A stretch of 44,549 bases of DNA from Myxococcota bacterium (GCA_963169915.1 CAUJEM010000028.1:1-44549), one strand, 5' to 3'. Shown: positions 7,815 through 16,499, counted from the stretch's first letter. Notes: generated from the sequence alone by a model not told the origin. Program-made: numbers and translations.

Positions 7815-10097
7815 TCAAGGCTCCGGCTCGATCCTCAGGTAGGCCAGGAAGGTGTAGGCGTAGTCGCCGGTGACGGCGGACTTGCCGCCGACCACGAGCG
7901 AGAGGCTGCCATCGGTGACCTCCACCGTCGCGCTGCGCTCGGCGGTGGGCTCGGCGCCGGTGGTGACGAGCTCCTCCACCAGCTTGACGCCCTCCACGCT
8001 CAGGTTGTGCGGGTCGTTCGGGTAGCCGCGCGCGGGCCTGCCCACGCCCACCGTGACGCGGTAGCGCCCGGGATCGAGCGCGAACTCGAACAGGTTGGGC
8101 CGCCCGTAGTCGTCGTAGAGGTATGAGCGCTGTAGCTCCGAGTACCCGCTCACCTCGTCGTAGCCGTACTTGGCGATGGCCGGGTCGGCGATGTTCTGGC
8201 CGCTCCAGCCGTAGCCGCGCTCGGCGTCGTAGGCGTCCCAGCCCACCTTGAGCCAGGTCGTGCCGTCCACGCTGAGCGGCTCCGCGCGCGGCTGGCCCGC
8301 CGGATCTTGGAAGTTGACGGCGTAGCTGCCGCGCGGGTGCACACCGCCAGACACCTCCAGCACCGGCAGCGTGTCGCGCGCCCCCTCCAGGTAGCGCCCG
8401 AGCTCGTAGCGCAGCGCCATCAGCGCGTCGGCGTCCTTGAGCCAGCTCGTCATGCTGGCGGCCACGCTCTTGACGGTGGCGTCCACGGGCAGCGTGGCGT
8501 CCACGCCGGGGTGCGCCCTGCCCGCCGCGAGCCACAGGTACTCGTAGTCCTCGAAGCCCTCGCGCAGCAGCTCCGCGCGCACGCTCGGCTGGCCCCCCGG
8601 GAAGAACCGGCCGCCGTCATAGTAGGCCCAGCCACGGATGCGGTGGCTCCACGCCGCCCACGGGATGATCCGCTGGTGCATCCCGTCGGCGTCGATCTTG
8701 GTGGGGTTGAAGTACGGGTCCGGGTCGTGGTCCAGGCTGTAAAACCACACCTGCTCACCGTGCTCACGCTGGCGCTTCCAGGCGTAGGCCTCCGCGTAGG
8801 CCTGCACGTGGGCGATCCACACGTCGTACCCGCAGGCGCCGCCGGCGTCCTCGGCGATGGCGGGCGTCGGCTCCTCGCTCACCGCGAGCCGCAGGTGCGG
8901 CGCCGCCGCGCGCGTGAGCCGGCAGAGGTGCGCCGCGAGCTGCGCGTCGGCGGCGTCCTGGGGCTCGTTCTGCACGTAGTAGTACGTGCGCTCGGCGAGC
9001 CCTGCGCGCACCAGGTAGGCGTCCAGCTCCCGGAGCCACGCGCTCCACGCCGCGTTGTACGCGCTCGTGCCGAGGTGCCCAGCGCCGCGATCCACCCCGC
9101 AGAAGCTCTGCGGTCGCGGCGTGGAGTTGTTCACGAACTGAAACAGCTCCGCGTCCGGGTAGCCCGCGCCGTTCCAGCCCTCACCGAGCAGGTACTTGCG
9201 GGCCAGCCGACCGACGGAGTAGTCCGCGCCCTCGTCGGGCTCGTCGTAAAATCGGCTGCAGCGCGTGGGTGAGGACGGGTTGTCCCAGGTGATGTCCCAA
9301 CGAAAGCCGCTGGGCCAGGTGGGGCTGGCGGGGGTCAGGCGGTGCTCGTGGAGCAGGGTGTGCGCCGCCTGCGCGGTGGGCCCGAGCCCAGAGACGCCGA
9401 CGTTGAGCTGCGAGGAGAAGTGGAGCTCCTTCGGGAGCTCGAAATCGAAGACGTGCACCGCGAGGGGCACGCGCACCGGCGCGCCGCCGGAGGGCGTGAG
9501 CGTCAGCGTGGCGACGTGCTCGCCCGCCGGCGCTCCCGAGGGCACGTGCAGCGTGAGCCAGAGCGGCGTGGGCTCGCTGGCGCTCAGCGCCACGCTGGAG
9601 CCGGAGGACAGCGGCGCGAGGGTCTCCCCCCAGCCGCCGCTGAAGCCCACGCGCGCGAGCCCCAGGCTGGCGCCGGGCAGCGTGCTCGGCGTCCCGAGCT
9701 CGACGCGCACCTCGCCTTCGCCGCGGCCCAGCATGAGCAGCGCCGGCTCCCACTCGTTCTTGGCGGCGGCCAGGCGGAGCCCGGAGCGGCGCGCCTCGGG
9801 AGCGGCGTCGCTGCTGCGCGGCTTGCGCGTGGCCGGCGTGGTCCAGAGCGACAAGCCCGCCGAGCTCTCCTCGAGCTCGTAGGTGTAGGCGCCCGGCGCG
9901 AGCGGCACCGGCGTCGGGGGCTGGCCGCCGCTGCCGCCCCCGCCGCCCCGCCCTCCCGCACCGCCCGCACCGCCCGCACCGCCTGCGCCGCCCGCGCCGC
10001 CTGCGCCGCCCGCACCGCCCGCGCCGCCGCTGCCGCACCCGGCGCCGAGCAGGAGCGCGAGGAGGGCGGAGCCGAGCAGCCAAGGGCGGAGCGTCAT
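7815..10097 (-). CDS. Large lipoprotein with GH123/DUF4091-like domain and C-terminal carbohydrate-binding-like module
   Basis: 760 residues from ATG 10097, chosen because the lipoprotein signal (LLALLLGAGC) starts there. A pure Gly/Ala spacer follows (about 22-55), made of 9-nt repeats. A beta-sandwich region follows (PLWLTLHVPSGAPAGEHVAT, VHVFDFELP). Next is the DUF4091/GH123 barrel with YYYVQNEPQDA at the catalytic position and the typical end motif EGFEDYEYLWL. The last ~190 residues (RGYGWSGQNIADP, FALDPGRYRVTVGVG) look like a malectin/galactose-binding module. GH123 enzymes cleave N-acetylgalactosaminides. Here the usual Asp-Glu pair reads Asn-Glu, so activity is uncertain. A surface carbohydrate function is inferred. 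Confidence 0.75.
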   Translation of the reverse strand: MTLRPWLLGSALLALLLGAGCGSGGAGGAGGAGGAGGAGGAGGAGGAGGRGGGGGSGGQPPTPVPLAPGAYTYELEESSAGLSLWTTPATRKPRSSDAAPEARRSGLRLAAAKNEWEPALLMLGRGEGEVRVELGTPSTLPGASLGLARVGFSGGWGETLAPLSSGSSVALSASEPTPLWLTLHVPSGAPAGEHVATLTLTPSGGAPVRVPLAVHVFDFELPKELHFSSQLNVGVSGLGPTAQAAHTLLHEHRLTPASPTWPSGFRWDITWDNPSSPTRCSRFYDEPDEGADYSVGRLARKYLLGEGWNGAGYPDAELFQFVNNSTPRPQSFCGVDRGAGHLGTSAYNAAWSAWLRELDAYLVRAGLAERTYYYVQNEPQDAADAQLAAHLCRLTRAAAPHLRLAVSEEPTPAIAEDAGGACGYDVWIAHVQAYAEAYAWKRQREHGEQVWFYSLDHDPDPYFNPTKIDADGMHQRIIPWAAWSHRIRGWAYYDGGRFFPGGQPSVRAELLREGFEDYEYLWLAAGRAHPGVDATLPVDATVKSVAASMTSWLKDADALMALRYELGRYLEGARDTLPVLEVSGGVHPRGSYAVNFQDPAGQPRAEPLSVDGTTWLKVGWDAYDAERGYGWSGQNIADPAIAKYGYDEVSGYSELQRSYLYDDYGRPNLFEFALDPGRYRVTVGVGRPARGYPNDPHNLSVEGVKLVEELVTTGAEPTAERSATVEVTDGSLSLVVGGKSAVTGDYAYTFLAYLRIEPEP

Positions 10098-10148
10098 GCC
10101 CCGCAGTGTAGAGCGAGACACGCGCCGCACGAAGCCGCTGGCCGAGGC

Positions 10149-10165
10149 GCCGGCGCGGCGCCGGC
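10149..10165. promoter_or_regulatory. 17-bp inverted repeat in divergent promoter region
   Basis: GCCGGCGC-G-GCGCCGGC lies between the divergent lipoprotein (start 10097) and L,D-transpeptidase (start 10208) genes. It is a possible operator for both. It could also be chance symmetry in GC-rich sequence. Confidence 0.3.
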
Positions 10166-10207
10166 AGGGACCAGCCACAAATTCGCGCGCGTGGGCCGCG
10201 GTCGGCC

Positions 10208-11665
10208 ATGATCTCGAGCGTGCACCGCTCCGCCCTCACCGCGCTCGCGCTCGGAGTGACGCTCGGCGTCGCGCGCGCCGGCCTCGCCGCGGGGGGCGCC
10301 GAGGCGGCCGATCCGCGCGAGGCGTTCTTCGGGCCGAGCTACCCCCCGCCGCTGCCGGAGGCGCCGCTCGGCTGGGTGGGCAGCCAGGGCTATGGCGCGT
10401 GGATCTTCCCGCGCCCGAACCGCCAGGCCTTGCCGCTCGGCGCCCCTCGGGACGGCGGCGTGGTGCCGCTCGTCAGCCGCGAAGAGCAGCGCGCCGACGA
10501 GCCCTGCGGCAGCTTTCTGCGCGTGGCGGGCGGCTGGATGTGCTCGAAGCGCAGCGCGACCACGGCGCCGGACTCGCCCTGGCTGCTCGCCAACCGCTGG
10601 ACCACCCCCGCGCCCGGGCCCTTGCCCTTCGAGTACGCCGTCAGCTTCGGCGCGCCGATGCTGTCGCGGCTGCCCCGCCCGGGCGAGACGCTCCCTGGCG
10701 TGGGGGACCGCGACGTGCCGCTACGCGGCTGGCACGACGTGCACGATGATCTGGCGCTCGACGCCCCCATCACCCCGAACGGCCCCCTGCCGGACTTCCT
10801 GCGCGACGGCGGCGCGGCGCCGACGCCCTGGGGCCCCCCGCGCGCGCTGTTCATCAAGCGCGTGCCGCGGGGCAGCACCGTGGCGTACACGCGCGCCTTC
10901 GAGGCGCTGGGGCAGGTGTGGGTGCTCACCACGGATCTGAAGCTCATCCCGGCGCGCGGGCTCAAGCGCTTCGGGCGCTCGAGCTTCCAGGGGGTCGCGC
11001 TGGGCGAGGGGCTCACGCTGCCGCTCGCCTGGGGACGCGCGCGCGGCACGCCCCTCTACCGGCGCGAGGGGGACGGCTGGCAGCCCACCGCGCGCCGGAT
11101 CGAGCCGCGCGCGCTGCTACCGCTCAGCGGCGTGACGGCGCGCGCAGGGCGGCGCACCTACTATCGCCTCCGCGACGGCGCCCTGTGGGTGGCCCTCGAC
11201 GAGGCGGCCGTCGCGGAGGCGCCGGACGGCGTGCCCTACGAGGTGCGCGACGGCGGCAAGTGGGTCTACGTGCAGCGCCGGCGCGGCACGCTCACGCTGT
11301 TCGACGGCGCGCGGCCGGTGTTCACCACGCTGGTGAGCGTGGGCATCGACGGCGCCACGCCCACCGGGCGCTACTTCGTGGACTCCAAGCACCACCACAC
11401 CACCATGAGCGGGGAGCGCGGTGAGCCGCGCCGCTTCTGGATGAGCGAGGTGCCCTGGAGCATCTACTACGATCAGCCCTTCGCGCTGCACGCCGCGTAC
11501 TGGCACGACAACTTCGGCGAGCCCATGAGCGGCGGCTGCGTCACGCTCTCGCCGCTCGACGCGCAGCGGATCTTCGGCTGGACCGATCCGCCCCTCCCCG
11601 AGGGCTGGGGCATGGTGCAGGCGCGCTTCGGTCAGCCGCGCACCTTCATCTTGGTAAAAGACTGA
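10208..11665 (+). CDS. Secreted L,D-transpeptidase (YkuD) family protein
   Basis: 485 residues with an N-terminal signal peptide (HRSALTALALGVTLGVARAG). A central SH3-like region (about 225-300, with QVWVLTTDLKLIPA) precedes the catalytic YkuD domain (about 355-480). The active-site motif HX3GX3SXGC is present as H433-DNF-G437-EPM-S441-GG-C444. The YkuD Cys attacks meso-diaminopimelate in peptidoglycan stem peptides to form 3-3 crosslinks or attach proteins. The length is well above a minimal YkuD protein because of a ~200-residue N-terminal part with three extra cysteines nearby (C100, C112). It is divergent from the GH123-like lipoprotein. Periplasmic. Confidence 0.9.
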   Translation: MISSVHRSALTALALGVTLGVARAGLAAGGAEAADPREAFFGPSYPPPLPEAPLGWVGSQGYGAWIFPRPNRQALPLGAPRDGGVVPLVSREEQRADEPCGSFLRVAGGWMCSKRSATTAPDSPWLLANRWTTPAPGPLPFEYAVSFGAPMLSRLPRPGETLPGVGDRDVPLRGWHDVHDDLALDAPITPNGPLPDFLRDGGAAPTPWGPPRALFIKRVPRGSTVAYTRAFEALGQVWVLTTDLKLIPARGLKRFGRSSFQGVALGEGLTLPLAWGRARGTPLYRREGDGWQPTARRIEPRALLPLSGVTARAGRRTYYRLRDGALWVALDEAAVAEAPDGVPYEVRDGGKWVYVQRRRGTLTLFDGARPVFTTLVSVGIDGATPTGRYFVDSKHHHTTMSGERGEPRRFWMSEVPWSIYYDQPFALHAAYWHDNFGEPMSGGCVTLSPLDAQRIFGWTDPPLPEGWGMVQARFGQPRTFILVKD

Positions 11666-11699
11666 GCCAAGGCCGCGCCGCCATGCTAGGCGACGCGGC

Positions 11700-12254
11700 G
11701 TGCCTCTCTGCTGCCCCAAGTGCCCCGGTGAGCCGCTCGAGTCGCTGTCACTACCGGCTGGCGCGGGGGGCAGCGCCCACGCCTGCGAGGCCTGCCACGG
11801 CTTCTGGGTCCGCGGCGCTGAGCTGGAGGCGCTGTGCCACTGTCAGGCCCTCACCGAGCGCGACGCGGCGCTGGGTCGCCCCGGCGCCACGGACGCCAAG
11901 GTGGTGCAGTGCCCGGACGGGCACGGCCTGCTGCGCCGCACGCGCGTCACCGTGAAAGATCCGTACTTCCTCGATCGCTGCCCGCGCTGCGGCGGCGTGT
12001 GGTTCGACGCGGGCGACTGGGCGCGGCTCAGCCAGGACGGTCTGCTCACGCACCTGTCGGACGTGTGGAGCCCCGCCTGGCGCGACAAGCTCTCCAAGGA
12101 GCAAGAGCGCGCGGCGTGGGAGGAAGATCTGCGCAGTAAGCTGGGGGACGAGGTCTTCGAGACCTTGCGCGCCCTGCCAGAGCAGCTCACCACCCAAGAG
12201 CAGCGCGCGCTCGCCCTCGCCTACCTGAGCGAGCGGCTGAAGCAGCGGCACTGA
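11700..12254 (+). CDS. Zinc-ribbon (zf-TFIIB type) protein
   Basis: 184 residues from GTG 11700, only 34 bp after the transpeptidase gene, so possibly co-transcribed. Two four-cysteine-type ribbons can be seen. The first is at residues 5-35 (CPKC ... CEAC followed by HGFWV), the second near 95-110 (DRCPRCGGVWFDAGDW). CXXCGG-W-hD-GE is the hallmark of the zf-TFIIB family, small proteins of largely unknown role. The C-terminal ~75 residues are charged and helical. There is no signal peptide, so it is cytoplasmic. Function is not assigned. Confidence 0.8.
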   Translation: MPLCCPKCPGEPLESLSLPAGAGGSAHACEACHGFWVRGAELEALCHCQALTERDAALGRPGATDAKVVQCPDGHGLLRRTRVTVKDPYFLDRCPRCGGVWFDAGDWARLSQDGLLTHLSDVWSPAWRDKLSKEQERAAWEEDLRSKLGDEVFETLRALPEQLTTQEQRALALAYLSERLKQRH

Positions 12255-12324
12255 GGCGCGCGCCCGCGCCCCCGGGCCCGCCGGAGCGCTCGACAGCCCC
12301 GCTGGCCGCAGCTATGGCTCGGGC

Positions 12325-13653
12325 GTGAAGATCGCCATCATTGGGTCTGGCTACGTGGGGCTCGTCGCGGGCGCATGCTTCGCGGACGTGGGCGTGCACG
12401 TCACCTGCGTGGACGTGGACGAGGCCAAGCTGGAGAAGCTGCGCGCGGGCAAGGTGCCCTTCTTCGAGCCCGGGCTCGAGGAGCTGCTGCAGCGCAACTG
12501 GCCCGCGCGGCTGGAGTACAGCTCGGATCTGGCTTCTAGCTTGCGCGGTCGCCAGGTGGTGTTCGTGGCGGTGGGCACCCCCCCCAACGAGGACGGCTCG
12601 GCGGATCTCAGCTACGTGCTCGGCGTGGCGCGGGACGTGGCGCGCCTGGCGGAGCATGAGCTGGTGCTGGTGCTCAAGAGCACCGTGCCGGTGGGCACCA
12701 ACGCGCTGGTGCGGCAGGTGGTGGAGCAGCACGCGCGGCACCGCATCAGCGTGGTGAGCAACCCGGAGTTCTTGAAGGAGGGGGACGCCGTCAATGATTT
12801 CCTCAAGCCGGATCGGGTGGTGGTGGGCAGCGACGACCCGCGCGCCTTCGAGCTGATGAGCCGGCTCTACGCGCCCTTCACCCGGCAGCGCAACCGCCTG
12901 CTGCAGATGTCCCCGAAGAGCGCGGAGATCGTCAAGTACGCGGCCAACGCGCTGCTCGCCACCAAGATCTCCTTCATGAACGAGGTGGCGCGCCTGTGCG
13001 ACGCTACGGGCGGCGACGTGGAGCACGTGCGCTCCGCGCTCGGCGCCGATCAGCGCATCGGCTACCCCTTCCTCTACGCCGGCCTCGGCTTCGGCGGGAG
13101 CTGCTTCCCGAAGGATCTGCGCGCGCTGGTCAAGACGGGGCAGGAGCACGGCGTGCCCATGAGCATCACCGCGGCGGCCGTGGAGGCGAACGAGGCGCCG
13201 GTGAAAGATCTGCTGCGCCACATGGAGCAAGACTTGGGCGGGCTCGCCGGCAAGCTCATCACGCTCTGGGGGCTCGCCTTCAAGCCGCGCACGGACGACG
13301 TGCGCGAGGCGGCCTCGCTGCGCCTCATCGACGGGCTGCTCGCCGCCGGCGCGCAGGTGCGCGCCACGGACCCGGAGGCGCTGGAGACGGCCGCGGCGCG
13401 CCTCGCCCACACTGGCCAGCTCGAGCGGGTCACGCTGGTGGCCGAGCAGTACGCCGCCGCGGAGGGGGCGGACGCGCTCGTCATCGTGACGGAGTGGAAC
13501 GACTACCGCAGCCCAGACTACGAGCGACTGGCGGAGCTGATGCGCGGGCGTCACCTGTTCGACGGGCGCAACATCCTGGTGCCCGAGGCCGCCGCCGAGG
13601 CGGGGCTGCACTACCGCGGCGTCGGCCGCCCGGCGCTCGCCGCGCGGGGCTGA
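12325..13653 (+). CDS. ugd: UDP-glucose/GDP-mannose 6-dehydrogenase family enzyme
   Basis: 442 residues from GTG 12325. An N-terminal Rossmann fold (IIGSGYVGLVAGACFA, residues 5-20, then VDVDE) binds NAD+. The substrate-side motifs GTPPNEDGSADLSY (85-98), KSTVPVGT and SNPEFLKEGDAV are intact. The catalytic nucleophile is C260 in GFGGSCFPKDL. The C-terminal domain has LWGLAFKPRTDDVREAAS. The family oxidises UDP-glucose to UDP-glucuronate in two NAD+-dependent steps, supplying polysaccharide precursors. No polysaccharide cluster is adjacent. A relative using another NDP-sugar is possible, but UDP-glucose is most likely. Confidence 0.93.
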   Translation: MKIAIIGSGYVGLVAGACFADVGVHVTCVDVDEAKLEKLRAGKVPFFEPGLEELLQRNWPARLEYSSDLASSLRGRQVVFVAVGTPPNEDGSADLSYVLGVARDVARLAEHELVLVLKSTVPVGTNALVRQVVEQHARHRISVVSNPEFLKEGDAVNDFLKPDRVVVGSDDPRAFELMSRLYAPFTRQRNRLLQMSPKSAEIVKYAANALLATKISFMNEVARLCDATGGDVEHVRSALGADQRIGYPFLYAGLGFGGSCFPKDLRALVKTGQEHGVPMSITAAAVEANEAPVKDLLRHMEQDLGGLAGKLITLWGLAFKPRTDDVREAASLRLIDGLLAAGAQVRATDPEALETAAARLAHTGQLERVTLVAEQYAAAEGADALVIVTEWNDYRSPDYERLAELMRGRHLFDGRNILVPEAAAEAGLHYRGVGRPALAARG

Positions 13654-13668
13654 GCGGCGCAGGCCACC

Positions 13669-13688
13669 GCGCCCCCGGGGGGGGGCGC
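13669..13688 (+). terminator. Hairpin after ugd
   Basis: GCGCCCCC (13669-13676) and GGGGGCGC (13681-13688) form an 8-bp stem with a GGGG loop, 15 bp past the ugd stop. No U-tract follows. The rest of the gap to 13932 (279 bp, lower G+C) shows no convincing gene and presumably holds the next promoter. Confidence 0.4.
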
Positions 13689-13932
13689 TAGAGTGGACGT
13701 TCCCTCGCCGTGGGCGCGAGCGCAGCGCAAGAAGCCTGCCGCCGGATTGGGGCTGCCCGCGTCCTCTTGCATCCCAGCCTCGCCCGTCGCACCCTCCGGG
13801 CATCCAGCCCGCGCTCGCGGTTGGCCTTCATCGAAGACAGACGCGGGCGAGCTGGGTGTGGAATTCTTGCCCGAGCCGCGGTCATGAGGAGTTTGTCCGC
13901 AGGGCGCTGGCTCCCCATGGGGAACTCGAGAG

Positions 13933-14583
13933 ATGAGCAAGCTATCTTGGACGAGTGGTGTAGTGATGGTGCTCCTGGCCCACGGCTGCTCCAAGAGCGA
14001 GCCACCGCGGTCAGCGCCGGCGGCCATGAGCGCTGCGGCCGAAGGCGCGGCGTCGGCTCCCGCCAAGGGTCAGCCCAGCCCGCGAGCGTCGGCGCCCCCT
14101 CTGGTCTCTGCCGAAGCCGCCGTCGAGGCAGGCTCGGCCCCGCCCGCCCCCAACGCGGGAGCTAGCGCGGCGCCGGCAGGGCCCTGCCCGGCAGACGCGC
14201 GCCGGGACGACGCGGCGGGGTTCTGCATCGTCTTTGGGGCCAAGCCGCTCGCCGTGAGCTACGAGGGCGACTCTCCGGACGATGGGATCACGGAGCAGCT
14301 CGAGGTGGAGGGCATTGACGTGCTGCTGCGTCAAGCCCCAGCCAGAGGCAAGACCGTAGGCAGCCTGCGCGCGGGAGTGCGGGCCGGCGCGCCGAACCTC
14401 GTCGCTCACGGTGAGCTGCCGGAGGGCGCCTTCGCGCACTACTACAGCGAGAAGGACGGGCTTTACACGGTGACCGCGCAGATCATCGCCAAGAAGTACG
14501 TCATCACGTGCACCGCCAACACCCGCGAGCAGTCGAAGCTCGAGCGGGCGCTGAGCCTCTGTAAGTCGCTGCGAGCCCTCTGA
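13933..14583 (+). CDS. Small lipoprotein of unknown function
   Basis: 216 residues. The signal ends MVLLAHGC, followed by an Ala/Pro/Ser spacer to about residue 75. A compact domain begins at CPADARRDDAAGFCIVFG. Two cysteines (in PCPAD and GFCIVF) early in the domain and two late (ITCTANT, SLCKSLR) could pair. The strand-rich pattern (AQIIAKKYVITCTANT) ending in a helix suggests a small alpha/beta periplasmic or surface domain. I do not recognise a family. The gene is followed immediately by an IS66 remnant. Confidence 0.7.
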   Translation: MSKLSWTSGVVMVLLAHGCSKSEPPRSAPAAMSAAAEGAASAPAKGQPSPRASAPPLVSAEAAVEAGSAPPAPNAGASAAPAGPCPADARRDDAAGFCIVFGAKPLAVSYEGDSPDDGITEQLEVEGIDVLLRQAPARGKTVGSLRAGVRAGAPNLVAHGELPEGAFAHYYSEKDGLYTVTAQIIAKKYVITCTANTREQSKLERALSLCKSLRAL

Positions 14584-14619
14584 GCCGGCCCGGTGCGGCT
14601 GCTGGGACGCCCGGCCCGG

Positions 14620-14910
14620 CGCGCGATCCATCACCGCCTCCCCCTGGCGCGATCTCTCGGGGACGGGCGCTGGCCGGTGGACCATCGGCTCGTCGAGAGG
14701 CGGTCTCGCCGATCGATCGTCGGGCGTCGGAGCTACCGCTTCGCGGGGACGCGCCTCGCCGGCGAACTCGCCGCGGTCGCGTGCTCTCTGCTCTGCGCCC
14801 ACCATCTCGCTGGCATCGACCCGATGGAGCTCCTCGCCCGCGTCCTCCCTCGCCTCGCGCGGGGAGACTCTGCCCGGCACGCGCCGAGCGCGCTGGTTCC
14901 CACGACGTGG
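14620..14910 (+). pseudogene. IS66-family transposase C-terminal remnant
   Basis: One plus-strand frame reads RSLGDGRWPVDHRLVERRS, then GRRSYRFAGTRLAGELAAV, then GIDPMELLARVLPRLARG. This parallels the end of IS66 TnpC proteins (TRFL-DGRLPIDNNLVERALR, GRKNYLFAGS, GIDP--WLADVLPRL). The DNN motif has become DHR. The upstream two-thirds of the transposase, and TnpA/TnpB, are missing. It fills most of the 527-bp stretch 14584-15110, which otherwise holds the 15-bp inverted repeat at 14903-14942 and the promoter of the next gene. A 5'-truncated, decaying insertion is the simplest reading. Confidence 0.7.
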
Positions 14911-14942
14911 AGCGCCGCACGCGAGGTCGGCGCTCCACGTCG
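14903..14942. repeat. Perfect 15-bp inverted repeat with 10-bp loop
   Basis: CGACGTGGAGCGCCG at 14903-14917 is matched exactly by its reverse complement at 14928-14942. It overlaps the last codons of the IS66 remnant. No U-tract follows. It could be a terminator, a nested mobile-element end or a regulatory hairpin. Confidence 0.8.
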
Positions 14943-15110
14943 CGGCGCTCGCCACGCCGTCCTGACCGCCTTCCACGACCGCGCGGTGATAGGGCGCTCG
15001 TACGTTGGCACGCTACGTCCCGGATCGGCGAAGCAGTGCTCTGCTCGGAGCGCGTGTTGGGCCCACCCTGGCTGCGATGCTACGCTCGGGGTGCGAGAAC
15101 GTAGGAGCGA

Positions 15111-16259
15111 ATGGTGCGCCTCGGGTTGGTCATGGGTCTTCTGGTCGGCGTGATGGGCTGCTCGAGTGACGACTCGGGGGCGAGGGGAAGTGCCGGGAGC
15201 GCCGGGAGCGCCGGCAGCGCCGGCAGCGCGGGGAGCGCGGGAGGGTCGGGCGGCGGAGGTGGTGCGGGGGGCGGCGGGGGCGCTGGGGCAACGGCGCCGA
15301 ACGGAACCTTGAGTGAGCGCTACCCACGCGACGAGGACATCGGCTCGGACCCCGCCGTGCTCTTTCATGATGACTTCGAGACGGGCTGGGGGCGCTGGGA
15401 CGCGCCGACCTCGAACACCAGGTACTTGACGATGCAGCAGGACGGCTCCGTCGCGCACGCGGGCCAAGGCTACCTACGGTCACGAGTGACCCGGCAAGAT
15501 CTCGACGAGACGGAGTACATCTCATCGTCGGCGCGCGTCGGGTTCGACCGCACGGACGAGGTCTACTGGCGGTTTTACGCGCGGATGCCGGAGATCGCAC
15601 CGAACCCGCACCACTGGGTGCGAGTGTCCGCAGGGGACGCCACCTGGGAGAGCAGCGGCCTCGCCAACACGGTGCCTCCAGGGAATCGAGGCTTCTGGTT
15701 CGATTTCGACATCAATGATGACAGTGTCTTCAACTTCTATGTTTACTGGTACAAGATGCGCTCGGGGCGCTGCAACGACGGCACGGCCACGCCAGGCTGC
15801 GCGGGGGACCAGGGGACGACGTACTACTACGGCAACGTCTTTCAGCCACCCGGTCAGACCCCCTACCCGCGCGACAGGTGGTATTGCGTCGAGCTGCGCG
15901 CCAAGGCCAACGCCGTCGGCGCCAGCGATGGCGAGCTGACGTTCTGGGTCGATGAGGCGCTCGTCGGTGACTATCGTCCCGGCTTCCCCGACGGGACGTG
16001 GCTGCGCGCGGCGTACCACACGGGGGGCTGTGGGTACTCGGCGTGCACACCGCCCAAGCCCTTCGAGGGCTTCGATTTTCGCTCGAGCCGCGAGGTCGGG
16101 TTCAAGGCCGTCATCCTCGACGCCTACTACCAGCGCGACACCAGCGCCGCGAAGCGCGCTGTGCTCGAGGGGCGCGGGCTGACGGTGTCGGACGCCCAGA
16201 CCATCTATTACGACGACGTCGTCGTCGCGAAGGAGCGCGTGGGTTGCCGCGCCCCCTGA
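15111..16259 (+). CDS. Lipoprotein with jelly-roll, polysaccharide-lyase-like domain
   Basis: 382 residues from ATG 15111, with GGAG (15104-15107) just upstream. A signal ending LVGVMGC is followed by a spacer of Ser-Ala-Gly triplets encoded by 9-nt tandem repeats, then Gly/Ala runs (residues about 25-65). The folded part begins with VLFHDDFETGWGRWD, a common opening of concanavalin-A-like/jelly-roll carbohydrate domains, and continues with VYWRFYARMPEI, RGFWFDFDIND, DRWYCVELRAKAN and LTFWVDEALVGDY. This strand order resembles alginate/heparin-lyase-like folds. Whether it cuts or only binds polysaccharide is unknown. Four cysteines (in SGRCND, TPGCAG, GGCGYSAC) could pair. Confidence 0.7.
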   Translation: MVRLGLVMGLLVGVMGCSSDDSGARGSAGSAGSAGSAGSAGSAGGSGGGGGAGGGGGAGATAPNGTLSERYPRDEDIGSDPAVLFHDDFETGWGRWDAPTSNTRYLTMQQDGSVAHAGQGYLRSRVTRQDLDETEYISSSARVGFDRTDEVYWRFYARMPEIAPNPHHWVRVSAGDATWESSGLANTVPPGNRGFWFDFDINDDSVFNFYVYWYKMRSGRCNDGTATPGCAGDQGTTYYYGNVFQPPGQTPYPRDRWYCVELRAKANAVGASDGELTFWVDEALVGDYRPGFPDGTWLRAAYHTGGCGYSACTPPKPFEGFDFRSSREVGFKAVILDAYYQRDTSAAKRAVLEGRGLTVSDAQTIYYDDVVVAKERVGCRAP

Positions 16260-16282
16260 GGCCTCGGGCCCCTCTGCTCCGC

Positions 16283-16319
16283 CGCTCCGTAGCAAGCTCC
16301 TGAGCTCCTCCACGGAGCG
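16283..16319. terminator. Nested hairpin between convergent genes
   Basis: CGCTCCGT (16283-16290) pairs with ACGGAGCG (16312-16319). Inside it AGCTC (16295-16299) pairs with GAGCT (16302-16306). It starts 24 bp past the stop of the plus-strand lipoprotein and is symmetric, so it could end transcription from both sides. No other feature is seen in 16260-16499. Confidence 0.4.
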
Positions 16320-16499
16320 CTGCGACGCCCCATCCGTTGCGGGCGGCGGAGGCGCTGCCAGGCTCCGCGCCCGCGCCGGGGCCGTGCGCCGCCGGGCGGG
16401 CTTCCGCGTGGGCTTCGGGCGCGTCGCGGGGGGGCGCAGCTGCGCCCCTCGTGGCGACCTGCCGGACACGACGCCGGTCCATGCCGCGCCGCCGAGCGC

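Noticed and set aside
12187..13803. 538-codon minus-strand frame
   Set aside because: Antisense to the fully conserved ugd gene.
14593..15153. 186-codon plus-strand frame as an intact gene
   Set aside because: Only its middle resembles IS66; ends run into non-coding sequence and the next gene's signal, so treated as a remnant.
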